64,000 nt of DNA from Pseudonocardia halophobica (GCF_027922425.1 NZ_BSFQ01000001.1:186001-250000), one strand, 5' to 3'. Shown: positions 8,209-15,727, counted from the first letter of the stretch. A program made the numbers and translations. The notes: generated from the sequence alone by a model not told the origin.

Positions 8209-8865
8209 ATGGTGCTCCAGCCCATCGGGCGGGTGGGGACGCCCCTGGCGGACGAGGCCTACCGTCGGATCAGCGAGGCGATGCTGGCCGGGGACCTGCC
8301 CCCGGGCTCGCGGCTGGTCATGGACGCGATCGCCGAGCGGCTCGGGATCAGCCGGACCCCGGTGCGGGACGCCCTGCGCCGCCTGGAGCGGGAGGGGCTC
8401 GTCGAGCCGACCGGCCGCAAGGGGTACACCGTCCGCGCCATCGCCGCCGCCGATCTGGCCCACCTCTACGACTCCCGTATCGCGGTCGAGGCCTACTCTG
8501 CGCGCCGGGTGGCCGAGCTCGGCGAGCCCGCGATCCGCACCATCGAGGCCGTCATCGAGACCGCTGTCGAGAAGGGGGCGGAGACCGCGGCCGAGGCCTA
8601 CCACCTGAATCGGCTGGTCCATCGGTCCGTCGTCGAGGCCGCCGCGAACCCCATCCTCGTCGAGCTGTTCGACAGCGTGTGGGACCGCGCCAAGGCCCTG
8701 CAGATCTTCGAGCAGTTCCACACCTTCGCCCACGACGGGGGAGGCGAGCAGCTCTCCGAGCACTACGATCTCACCGCGGCGATGCGGGTCGGGCCGGATC
8801 AGGCCTTCGCAGTGATGGAGCGCCACATCGTCGACGGGTTCGGGGCGCACCGCAACGGGCGCTGA
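8209..8865 (+). CDS. GntR-family (FadR/FCD type) transcriptional regulator
   Basis: A 218-aa regulator. The N-terminal winged helix carries ADEAYRRISEAMLAGDLPPG, then RLVMDAIAERLGISRTPVRD and ALRRLEREGLVEPTGRKGYT, the canonical GntR HTH. It is followed by an all-helical FCD ligand-binding domain with potential metal-binding His/Asp residues (LNRLVHRSVVEAAANPILVE). The ATG at 8209 is chosen for GGGGAGG upstream; an open frame upstream to 8041 lacks a site. It is divergent from the aniline-dioxygenase-like operon and probably represses it until an aromatic amine or downstream acid is present (inferred). Confidence 0.85.
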   Translation: MVLQPIGRVGTPLADEAYRRISEAMLAGDLPPGSRLVMDAIAERLGISRTPVRDALRRLEREGLVEPTGRKGYTVRAIAAADLAHLYDSRIAVEAYSARRVAELGEPAIRTIEAVIETAVEKGAETAAEAYHLNRLVHRSVVEAAANPILVELFDSVWDRAKALQIFEQFHTFAHDGGGEQLSEHYDLTAAMRVGPDQAFAVMERHIVDGFGAHRNGR

Positions 8866-8921
8866 CGCCCCGCGTTCGAGGCCGGCGCCGGGAAGCCCCG
8901 CCGCCCGAACCCTGTCAGTTC

Positions 8922-9494
8922 TTGGCGGCGTGGGCCGAGCCCCAGGTGACGTTGCCGCGTCGGTGGTCTCCTGTGCAGTCGCTGGCTCGTCGCCCCGGGC
9001 AGCTTTCAGATGCGCTCGGCGAGGATGGCGAGCTGCTGCACGCGGCTGCGTGGCTTCACGATGTCGGCTACGCCCGGAGCTGGCGACGACCGGGTTCCAT
9101 CCCCTCGACGGGGCTCGGTACCTCGTCAGCGCGGACGTCCTGGAGCGCCTCGTCGGCCTGGTCGCGATGCACTCGTCCGCGGCCGCGGAGGCGGAGCTGT
9201 TCGGGGTGGCGGACCAGCTCGCGGAGTTTTCCGACGAGCGGACGCTGACGCGGGATTTCCTGTGGTGGTGCGACAGGACCATCGGCCCGGATGGACAGCG
9301 CATGACCTTCGCTGAGCGAATGGACGATGTGCGGGCCGCCACGCCCGGATCACTACGTCACTCAAGCCCTCGACCGCGGAATGGCTGAGCGGGTGGGAGC
9401 GGTCGAGCGCGCCGAGGCCTGGATCGCGTCGATAGGGCTGACCGGTCAGATTGAGAAGGGCTCCAGAACTCCCGGAATCCCGCCGATGCGCTAG
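8922..9494 (+). pseudogene. HD-domain phosphohydrolase-like gene, broken by two frameshifts
   Basis: Three frames together give one protein. Frame one has LPRRWSPVQSLARR and LLHAAAWLHDVGYA, which includes the HD dyad. Frame two, after a one-base loss in a C run near 9077, has ELATTGFHPLDGARYL through MTFAERMDDVRA. Frame three, after a second shift near 9347, reads PDHYVTQALDRGMAERV and ends in AWIASIGLTGQIEK before a stop at 9492. The combined order matches small stand-alone HD proteins. Two independent frameshifts argue for decay rather than a single sequencing error. The original substrate is unknown. Confidence 0.7.
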
Positions 9495-10072
9495 GTATCG
9501 CTCTGCTGTTCTGGGCTATTGCGGTGGCTGGCCCTGAAGCGCGCCTTCTTCTGACGGTTCCCGCACGTGTTCATCTCACACCACCTGCGAGTGCGACTTC
9601 GGCTGGTGTCGAAGAAGGCCGCTCGGCAGGTCGGTGAGGCACACAACGCCAATCTTCCGTCGCGCTCGCCCGAGATGATGCTGATCGCGTCTGCGGCGAT
9701 CACGCCAAGGGCGTCCTCCAGCCCGGACGTCGAGCCGAGCTGCCAGCGGCGCTCGCCCCCCGGTGTCAAGATTGCCGTCGCATGCCCCTGAGCGCTGCGG
9801 TCGTTGATGATCTGTACGGCCGACGCCGGGAGTGGGTCCTGGGTCGCGGCGGCGGTCGCGGCGGCGTGGATCGCCTCTCTCAGCTCCCGAGCACGGTCGA
9901 GCTGGACGTCGGTGCAGGACTCGACCACGAGGCCGTACACCGCCAACCAGTCGATGAGTCGGCTCGGCGTGGGGATGCGCTCCACGGCTTCGCCCCGGCG
10001 CTCCGACAGGGTCCCCGTGAAGCTCGTCGCCAGCACCGCGCCGAGCCGGAACTCGGGAAGCTGCGCGGACAT
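9491..10072 (-). CDS. CGNR zinc-finger / ABATE-domain protein, probable transcriptional regulator
   Basis: A 193-aa protein. The N-terminal half matches the ABATE (stress-induced) domain pattern (TPSRLIDWLAVYGLVVES, RELREAIHAAA). The C-terminal half is a CGNR zinc finger: LCASPTCRAAFFDTSRSRTR, then RWCEMNTCGNRQK, with Cys144, Cys149, Cys165 and Cys170. Such proteins are putative transcriptional regulators, often next to the gene they control. Here that is the divergent epoxide hydrolase, with an inverted repeat between the two. Its stop overlaps the end of the HD pseudogene. Confidence 0.82.
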   Translation of the reverse strand: MSAQLPEFRLGAVLATSFTGTLSERRGEAVERIPTPSRLIDWLAVYGLVVESCTDVQLDRARELREAIHAAATAAATQDPLPASAVQIINDRSAQGHATAILTPGGERRWQLGSTSGLEDALGVIAADAISIISGERDGRLALCASPTCRAAFFDTSRSRTRRWCEMNTCGNRQKKARFRASHRNSPEQQSDT

Positions 10073-10135
10073 GGAACCAGCATAGCCGGTTGCTCTCCGG
10101 TCTTGGCGCCTGCTAGAACCGTCTTTGCTGGTTCC
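10073..10135. promoter_or_regulatory. inverted repeat in CGNR / epoxide-hydrolase intergenic region
   Basis: GGAACCAGCA at 10073-10082 and its exact complement TGCTGGTTCC at 10126-10135 flank the 43-bp centre of the divergent promoter region. A related half-site, TGCTAGAACC, lies at 10111-10120. The arrangement suggests a dimeric or looping operator for the adjacent CGNR protein. The function is inferred. Confidence 0.45.
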
Positions 10136-10156
10136 AACGACACTCAGGAGGTCCTC

Positions 10157-11329
10157 GTGAACCGATCGACCAGTGACGTATGCGTCTTCGACGCCCCTGC
10201 GACAGACGCGGACCTTGCCGACCTCCGCGCACGACTGGCCGCCGCACGTCTGCCGGAGCCCGAGACGGTCCAGCGGGGCGCGCGCGGACCCGACCGTTGG
10301 CAGCAGGGCGTGCCTCTCGACGACCTGGTCGACGTCGTGGAGTACTGGCGGACCGGCTACGACTGGCGGTCGTTCGAGACACGTCTCGATCAGATCGGCC
10401 AGTTCCACACGACCATCGACGGCCTCGGAATCCACTTCCTGCACCGCAGATCCACACGCCCGGACGCCACTCCGCTCATCGTCACGCACGGTTGGCCGGG
10501 CAGCGTCGCCGAGTTCGTCGACATCGTGGACGAACTGGCCGACCCGGGGTCCGCGGACGCGCCGGCGTTCCACGTCGTCGTCCCCTCGCTTCCGGGGTTC
10601 GGCTACAGCGACAAACCAACCGCCACCGGATGGGGAACGGAGAAGATCGCGGCCACCTGGGTGGAGCTGATGGGGAGACTCGGCTACCACGAGTTCCTCG
10701 CCCACGGCGGCGACTGGGGCGGCGTGATCACCACGATCCTCGCCGGCAGGTTCCCGGACCACGTCCTGGGCATCCACACGACGACAGCCCAGGCACCACC
10801 CGGGTTGGCGACGGACGGACTGACCGCGACCGAACTCGCATGGACCGAGGAGACCCGCGACTTCTGGCGCCACCGCGCGGCGTACGCGAAGCAACAAGCG
10901 ACCCGCCCGCAGACCATCGGCTACTCGCTCGTCGACTCACCGGTCGGGCTACTGGCCTGGATCCTCGACAAGTTCGCCGAGTGGACGGACACCGAGGACA
11001 CCCCGTTCGAGACCATCTCCCGCGACCGGATCCTCGACGACGTCACCCTGTACTGGCTGACACGGACCGGCGCCTCGGCCGCCCGCATCTACTCCGAGAG
11101 CCACAACTCGCTCGACCCCGACCTGCGCGTCGACGTCCCCTCCGCTATCAGCGTCTACCCGCGCGACATCGAGAAGTGCCCGCGCCCCTGGGCGCAGGAA
11201 CGGTACCGACAGATCGTGCGATGGAGGTCGCCCGAGCGCGGAGGACACTTCCCCTCACTGGAGGCTCCCAAACCCTTCGTCAAGGATGTGCAGGCGGGCC
11301 TTGCAGCAGTGCTGGCTGCGACTCGATGA
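10157..11329 (+). CDS. epoxide hydrolase (EHN domain, alpha/beta hydrolase)
   Basis: A 390-aa microsomal-type epoxide hydrolase. The N-terminal EHN domain covers about residues 8-115 (ATDADLADLRARLAAARLPE, YWRTGYDWRSFE). The alpha/beta-hydrolase core follows, with oxyanion motif HGWPGS (111-116), nucleophile Asp186 in HGGDWGG and catalytic His364 in RGGHFPSLE. It would hydrolyse an epoxide to a trans-diol through a covalent ester. The length is normal for the family. The GTG start has AGGAGG 5 bp upstream. It is divergent from a CGNR regulator. Substrates may be xenobiotic, given the neighbouring degradative operon, but this is a guess. Confidence 0.88.
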   Translation: MNRSTSDVCVFDAPATDADLADLRARLAAARLPEPETVQRGARGPDRWQQGVPLDDLVDVVEYWRTGYDWRSFETRLDQIGQFHTTIDGLGIHFLHRRSTRPDATPLIVTHGWPGSVAEFVDIVDELADPGSADAPAFHVVVPSLPGFGYSDKPTATGWGTEKIAATWVELMGRLGYHEFLAHGGDWGGVITTILAGRFPDHVLGIHTTTAQAPPGLATDGLTATELAWTEETRDFWRHRAAYAKQQATRPQTIGYSLVDSPVGLLAWILDKFAEWTDTEDTPFETISRDRILDDVTLYWLTRTGASAARIYSESHNSLDPDLRVDVPSAISVYPRDIEKCPRPWAQERYRQIVRWRSPERGGHFPSLEAPKPFVKDVQAGLAAVLAATR

Positions 11330-11347
11330 GCGAACTGACGAACTGAC

Positions 11348-11404
11348 GCAGTCGAGCGGGCAGCGGCGTGGATCGCCTCGGTGGGGCTGGCCGGTCAGGT
11401 GTAG
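11348..11404 (+). pseudogene. C-terminal tail remnant of a second HD-domain-type gene
   Basis: The frame reads AVERAAAWIASVGLAGQV and then stops. It is nearly identical in peptide to the tail of the broken HD gene (AVERAEAWIASIGLTGQ), while the DNA differs at about 11 of 54 positions, mostly third codon positions. It is therefore the tail of a diverged paralogue and not a recent duplication. Nothing upstream of it remains. Confidence 0.5.
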
Positions 11405-11700
11405 GACGGCTCGGCCCGCTCCTGGGGTCCGTGGTCGATGCGGAGCCGGACGGAGGGGTGAATGTCCAGCTCGTCGAGCTGGGCTGGGTCGACCCAGCGG
11501 ACTTCGGAGGACTCGTCGCTCATGCGCGGCTCGCCGCTGACGGACTCGCAGAGCTCGATCAGCTGCGGAACGTGTCGACGCGCGTTGCGCAGCGATGCCT
11601 CCGGCTCCAACGCCAGGATCCAGGCGAACCGCTCAGGCTGCGCGACGATCGGAGTGGCTTCCAGCGACGAAGCAATCTCGCGACTCTTCGAGTTCGTCAA
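11395..11700 (-). pseudogene. truncated NUDIX-like C-terminus (possible chimeric fragment)
   Basis: The last ~45 residues (SGEPRMSDESSEVRWVDPAQ, then LDELDIHPSVRLRIDHG) match the C-terminal end of NUDIX hydrolases related to MutT/ADP-ribose pyrophosphatases. The Nudix box (GX5EX7REUXEEXGU) is missing. The preceding residues (PERFAWILALEPEASLRNAR) do not belong to that family. It is probably a decayed gene or a fusion of unrelated pieces. An expressed short protein cannot be excluded. Confidence 0.4.
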
Positions 11701-11980
11701 CGTGGTGATCTCAAGCGCGCGGGCGCGCCGGGGTAGTCGATGCGGTAGTCGAGGCTACCGTCCTGACCTGGGAGATCGAGCCGCGAACAAGTCACCTGCT
11801 CGATGCATTCGAGGCAGAGCCGCGCGAACTACTCGTCGCCGCTCTCCGCGCTCGCCGACATGTCCGCCTCCTCTGCATATCCGGGCAGACTGCGATCCCC
11901 GGCTGGCCTCACTCACCACCGGTGTGGCACGTGTGCGGCACGACCTCCGCCAAGGACGTCCCAGCGGGGGTCGTTTTGCC
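11701..11980. other. gene-free stretch in the island, no supported feature
   Basis: Open frames cross this stretch on both strands, but none has a ribosome-binding site together with a recognisable family. One plus-strand frame (LLDAFEAEPRELLVAALRAR) looks protein-like and may be another gene remnant, with no family assignable. Confidence 0.4.
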
Positions 11981-12027
11981 TGGTGGAGACGAGGGGAATC
12001 GAACCCCTAACCCCCGCCTTGCAAAGG
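11981..12027 (-). repeat. exact 47-bp copy of tRNA-Ala 3' half (attachment-site remnant, proximal)
   Basis: This segment is identical base for base to 14191-14237, that is the 3' end of tRNA-Ala from the CCA through the anticodon loop, in the same orientation. Divergence begins exactly inside the anticodon stem. Together with the intact tRNA it forms a direct repeat bounding 12028-14190, the classic footprint of site-specific integration into a tRNA gene. The following 45 bp resemble those next to the distal fragment at 2100-2145. Confidence 0.85.
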
Positions 12028-12143
12028 AAACCAGCGATGTGAGCTGCATTGCATTCTGCAGGTCAGCGGGGCATCGCCGTTGCATGGGCTGTCCTGAGTG
12101 ATGTGAGACGGCGGTGGTTCATTGCCATCGTCAGTGCCATTTC

Positions 12144-12156
12144 GTCCATAATGGAC
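12144..12156. promoter_or_regulatory. 13-bp perfect palindrome GTCCAT-A-ATGGAC
   Basis: It lies in the region between the proximal tRNA fragment and the 3' end of the cold-shock gene, which otherwise holds no gene (12028-12217). CATAAT inside the palindrome could serve as a -10 box for plus-strand transcription, but no plus-strand gene follows. It may be a relic of the regulatory region of a lost element gene. Confidence 0.25.
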
Positions 12157-12217
12157 ATTCGGGGATGAACGAGCACTCTCGTCGGGAAGTGATCAGCCAT
12201 CGGTGGGGCCCGCCCCT

Positions 12218-13150
12218 TCAGAGGCGTTCGACGCGGTCCGCCTGCGGGCCCCGGTCGCTCTGACGCACCGCGTACCGGACCCGGTCACCCTTCTGCAGCG
12301 GCTCCGACCCCAGGACCACGGACACGTGGGCGAAGAGATCGTCGCCGCCTGCGTCCGGGGTGATGAAGCCGAAGCCGCGGTCGCCGTCGTAGCGCGCGAC
12401 GACGCCCTCGCCGCCTCGCACGGGCACGTCCCGCGCCGCCGGCCCTCCGGGTGCCGACCGCTGCGGCGCCGTCCGGGGTTCCCGGACCAGGTGCACGTCG
12501 CGGGCCTGCGGACCCTTGTCCCCACTGGCCACCTCGTAGGCGACGCGGTCGCCCTCCGCGAGCCACGTCAGCCCCTCGGCCAGACCCCGGGCGTGAACGA
12601 AGACGTCCCCGGCGCCGGAGTCGGGGTTGATGAAGCCGAAGCCCTTGTCCTCGTCGTACCAGGCAACCGTGCCGTCGGCACCGTCCGCGATGCCGCCCGC
12701 AGCGGATGGGCCGGCCACCGCTCCCAGCGGGATCACATGCTCGGCCTGCGGGCCGCGCTCGCCTTCGACGATCAGGAAGGCCACCCGCTGCCCCTCGGTG
12801 ACCACGCCGCCGGTCACGATGGCGGAGCTGTGCACGAAGATGTCGGCGCCGCCGCCGTCCGGCGATACGAAGCCGTACCCCTTGCCCGGCTCGTACCAGT
12901 TGACGGTGCCGAGCAGGCCCACGGCGCTGCCGGTGGCCGCATCGGCGGTGACGCGAACGCGCAGCGCCTGGGGCCCGCGGTCGTTCTCGCCGACCTCGAA
13001 CACGACGGCCTGACCCTCGCGGAGCACCTTCGCGCCGCCGTCCCCGACGATCTCGGAGGCGTGCACGAACACGTCCGGCGAGCCGTCCTCGGGCGCGAGG
13101 AAGCCGAAACCCCGGTCGGCGTCGAACCAACGGACGGTCCCCTGCGGCAT
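12218..13150 (-). CDS. protein with four tandem cold-shock domains
   Basis: A 310-aa protein made of four cold-shock domains (OB folds binding single-stranded nucleic acid) at about residues 3-68, 80-141, 159-222 and 248-310. The RNP1-like motifs are RGFGFL, KGYGFV, KGFGFI and RGFGFI. The RNP2-like motifs are VFVHAS, IFVHSS, VFVHAR and LFAHVS. Each unit ends with the family-typical GPQA ([32 protein letters not shown]). Ordinary bacterial Csp proteins are about 67 aa with one domain, so four in one chain is unusual. A Pro/Ala linker separates units 3 and 4. It lies within the inner tRNA-bounded segment. Confidence 0.85.
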   Translation of the reverse strand: MPQGTVRWFDADRGFGFLAPEDGSPDVFVHASEIVGDGGAKVLREGQAVVFEVGENDRGPQALRVRVTADAATGSAVGLLGTVNWYEPGKGYGFVSPDGGGADIFVHSSAIVTGGVVTEGQRVAFLIVEGERGPQAEHVIPLGAVAGPSAAGGIADGADGTVAWYDEDKGFGFINPDSGAGDVFVHARGLAEGLTWLAEGDRVAYEVASGDKGPQARDVHLVREPRTAPQRSAPGGPAARDVPVRGGEGVVARYDGDRGFGFITPDAGGDDLFAHVSVVLGSEPLQKGDRVRYAVRQSDRGPQADRVERL

Positions 13151-13367
13151 CAAAGGCTCCAAGTCGAGACGGCGGGCACTGCCCCCCAGTCTCTCTGACA
13201 GACCTCGCGTCCGTCGGGCCGGGCCCACAGGCGGGCGGTGCAGAGCCAGGGGGCGGGGCGTTGGTCCACCTCGTGCCTCGTCGCAGGAGGTTGACGTCGT
13301 AACCCTCGAGGACTGTCGTGAGCGTCGCGAGGTCGACGTGCCGCTCCGGCTGCCCGGCAGCCCGGTG

Positions 13368-13735
13368 TCACGAGGAGCGGTCCGGACCGTCCTCGCGCGG
13401 GCGGTGCAGGACGAGCGCTTCCGGCCCGATCGCGACGAACGCGACCTCGTCCAGCGCAGCGACGATCGCGTCGAGGTTCGCGGCGAACGACGCCAACAGC
13501 GCCGCGTTGGTGATGTTGCCGGTCGCGACCAACGAGTAGCCGGCGGGGCGACCCGGACAGCAGATGTCCGTCTCGGAAGTCGCGGTCCTTCGTGACGACC
13601 ACCCAGAGCGGCGATCTGCGCGTCCGTCGTCCGGTTACCGTCCGGCAGATCGGTCGTGTGCAGCGCTTGGTGGCCGGCGTCGGCCAAGGCCCGCGCCAGT
13701 CGCGCAGGCAGCTGCGCGTCGACGAGGAACCTCAC
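13368..13735 (-). pseudogene. DUF5615 PIN-like toxin gene, two frameshifts
   Basis: The pieces run in order [20 protein letters not shown], then [20 protein letters not shown], then [20 protein letters not shown], and finally [10 protein letters not shown]. They reconstruct a DUF5615 protein, a PIN-domain-like nuclease family with acidic residues such as D6 and the TKDRDF motif. They lie in three successive frames, with shifts near 13600 and 13540. The GTG start overlaps the stop of the DUF433 gene by 4 bases. The toxin is therefore inactive as sequenced. Confidence 0.72.
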
Positions 13736-13965
13736 GCGGCGCCGAGCGGGACCACCCGACGGCGACCTGACGCCAACGCGCCGAACTCCAAAGCCGCGAG
13801 CAGATCGTCACGTTCGAGGTCGGGGTAGTCCTCGAGCACCTCGTCGATGCTCATGCCTGCCGACAACAGTTCGAGCAGGCTCTCGACGGTGTAGCGCAGA
13901 CCCCGCACCGTCGGCTGGCCGTGGCACACCGCCGGATCCGAGGTGATGCGGTCCAGACGCGTCAT
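13732..13965 (-). CDS. DUF433 antitoxin-like protein
   Basis: A 77-aa DUF433 protein: [40 protein letters not shown], then [21 protein letters not shown]. This is the compact helix-turn-helix form of the VapB-like antitoxin partner of DUF5615. It precedes the toxin gene and overlaps it by 4 bases, the usual antitoxin-first order. Because the toxin is frameshifted, this gene is probably an orphan antitoxin. The upstream 225 bp to tRNA-Ala contains no other gene. Confidence 0.8.
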   Translation of the reverse strand: MTRLDRITSDPAVCHGQPTVRGLRYTVESLLELLSAGMSIDEVLEDYPDLERDDLLAALEFGALASGRRRVVPLGAA

Positions 13966-14190
13966 GAGCACAGCGTACCGACGCGAAGGGGCCGGTACCG
14001 AGCTGATCCAGCTGGGCTGGCGCCCAGGCTGCACTCCGACGGCACCATTCCGGGCTGGGCACCTGTGGAAGGTCCGACCTCTACGAGCACACCGACCGGC
14101 CACAAGCAGGGTAGGAGGACACCGTTCCCGTCGAGTCAGTGCCAGATGATCATTATGTGATCTTGCAGCAGGCGTCACTGCAGTTCAGAG

Positions 14191-14266
14191 TGGTGGAGAC
14201 GAGGGGAATCGAACCCCTAACCCCCGCCTTGCAAAGGCGGTGCTCTGCCAATTGAGCTACGTCCCC
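14191..14266 (-). tRNA. tRNA-Ala (anticodon TGC), CCA encoded
   Basis: The 76-nt gene folds as a complete cloverleaf. The acceptor stem GGGGACG/CGTCTCC has one G-T pair, the D-arm is GCTCAATTGGCAGAGC, the anticodon stem is CCGCC/GGCGG around TTTGCAA (anticodon at 14231-14233) and the T-arm is AGGGG-TTCGATTC-CCCT. The 3' CCA is encoded. It is the integration target for the two 3'-half copies at 11981 and 2059. Confidence 0.97.
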
Positions 14267-14308
14267 GTGGGGCCCACGCTACCGCGTGCGGCCCGCGGTG
14301 CGGGCGTC

Positions 14309-14416
14309 CTACTTCGTGGCCTCGTGCCAGGGGTCCTCGGCGGGACGGCTCTTGACCTTGAGGAGGACCAGGATCGCGGCGCCGGCTGCGGCGACGAGAG
14401 CGAGGATCTTCTTCAC
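14309..14416 (-). CDS. DLW-39 family small protein
   Basis: A 35-aa protein that starts with MKKILALVAAAGAAILVLLK and ends SRPAEDPWHEATK. It has a short basic N-terminus, one hydrophobic helix and an acidic/Trp tail (here DPW in place of the family's DLW). DLW-39 proteins are actinobacterial, of unknown function, and usually sit beside the tRNA genes downstream of gyrA, as here. The GTG at 14416 has GAAGG 8 bp upstream; a GTG at 14425 would add three residues. Confidence 0.72.
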   Translation of the reverse strand: MKKILALVAAAGAAILVLLKVKSRPAEDPWHEATK

Positions 14417-14448
14417 GTCGATCACCTTCGGAGCCGGTGCCAGAGGAG

Positions 14449-14522
14449 TGGGCCTAGCTGGATTTGAACCAGCGACCTCATCGTTATCAGCGATGCGCTC
14501 TAACCAACTGAGCTATAGGCCC
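14449..14522 (-). tRNA. tRNA-Ile (anticodon GAT)
   Basis: A 74-nt cloverleaf: acceptor GGGCCTA/TAGGCCC, D-arm AGCTCAGTTGGTTAGAGC, anticodon arm GCATCGCTGATAACGATG with GAT, T-arm GCTGG-TTCAAAT-CCAGC and discriminator A. CCA is not encoded. Its place between gyrA and tRNA-Ala is conserved in actinobacteria. Confidence 0.97.
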
Positions 14523-14640
14523 CTGCGGCAGGAACGACTGTACATGAGCCCCCGCAGGCCTCCCGCACCGGCCCCTCGAACCGGGGCGGGAGGCGAACCC
14601 GCAGGTCGGCGGCCCGTCTGGGGCCGCCGCGGGGCGGACC

Positions 14641-15654
14641 TCAGTCGCGCTCGGAGAGCGTGACCTCGATCCCACCGACGAGGTCGGCGGAGACGTTGTA
14701 GACGAACGCGCCCACGGTGAGGGCCACCGCGAACAGCAGGCTGTTGATCGCGCCGATGATCGCCGCGAAGCCGAAGACGCTGCCGGCGCTGATGAGCGAG
14801 CCGCCGCCGCTCTCGCCGCCGCCGGAGACCAGGTCGGCGTAGGTGCCGTTGAGCCGGTCCCAGACGCCCATGCCGTCGAGCACGCCGTACAGCACACCGA
14901 CCGCCACGAGCCAGATGAAGAACAGCACCACGGCGAGGACCAGCGCCAGCTTCAGCACCGACCACGGGTCGAACCGCTTGACCTGCAGCAGCGCCTGCCG
15001 CGGCGCCCGGCCGGCCACGTTCGGCACCTCGGCGTGCACCTCGGCCTGGGACCCGCCCGGGAGGGTCGCGGGCCCGGCCGCGGCAGCGGCACCCGCGGCC
15101 CCCTCGGCGCCGGGCGACCCGCTCCGGTCGATGTAGGCCGTGGGCGCCTCGCTGAGCAGCGAGTCCACCGCGGGCGAGCGCTGCGGGGCCGGACGGGGCG
15201 TGCGCACCGTCTCCGCGCCCTCCGCGCCCTCCTCGCCCTGCGCCCGCCGCCACGGCGGAGGCGTCGGCACCGTGCCCGGGTGGACCTCCTGGGTCTCCCC
15301 CGCCGCCGCGGCCTCGGACCCCGCCGCGGCGGAACCCGATGCGGCCGCGGGGCGCGGGCTCGGCACCGGCCGCGCCGAGGCGCCGTCGGCACTCGCCGGC
15401 TCGGCCGCGGTGGCGGCGGCCGATCCGGACCCATTGGACGACCCGTTGGTAGAGGTCGCGGAACCCACGGCCCCGTTCCCGGCCGGCCCCGCCTCCGCGG
15501 CCGCGGGCGTGGTCCGGTCCTCGGCCGTGTCGGCCTCGACCGGCGCCGCCGCGGCCCCGTCGGCGGGCAGCTGGGGCGAGTCGGGGCTGTCCGTGGCGAC
15601 CCGCCCCTCGTCCTTGGCGCCCGGCGGCGTCGCAGGCTCTTCGTTCTCGCTCAC
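14641..15654 (-). CDS. DUF3566 transmembrane protein
   Basis: A 337-aa protein. The first ~210 residues are Ala/Pro/Gly/Glu-rich and disordered. The conserved DUF3566 part follows: LLQVKRFDPWSVLKLALVLA, a transmembrane helix, GVLDGMGVWDRLN, a second helix around SVFGFAAIIGAINSLLFAVA, then FVYNVSADLVGGIEVTL. The family is found immediately downstream of gyrA in actinobacteria; its function is unknown. The GTG at 15654 is preferred because GAGGAG is 11 bp upstream, whereas the GTG at 15666 abuts that motif. The gene starts 73 bp after gyrA and is probably co-transcribed. Confidence 0.85.
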   Translation of the reverse strand: MSENEEPATPPGAKDEGRVATDSPDSPQLPADGAAAAPVEADTAEDRTTPAAAEAGPAGNGAVGSATSTNGSSNGSGSAAATAAEPASADGASARPVPSPRPAAASGSAAAGSEAAAAGETQEVHPGTVPTPPPWRRAQGEEGAEGAETVRTPRPAPQRSPAVDSLLSEAPTAYIDRSGSPGAEGAAGAAAAAGPATLPGGSQAEVHAEVPNVAGRAPRQALLQVKRFDPWSVLKLALVLAVVLFFIWLVAVGVLYGVLDGMGVWDRLNGTYADLVSGGGESGGGSLISAGSVFGFAAIIGAINSLLFAVALTVGAFVYNVSADLVGGIEVTLSERD

Positions 15655-15727
15655 GAGGTGGAGCACTCCTCGTCGGTCGGCGTGCAGGACATCGTGCGGG
15701 ACAGCGGGGTCACCCGGTGGGCCGGCC

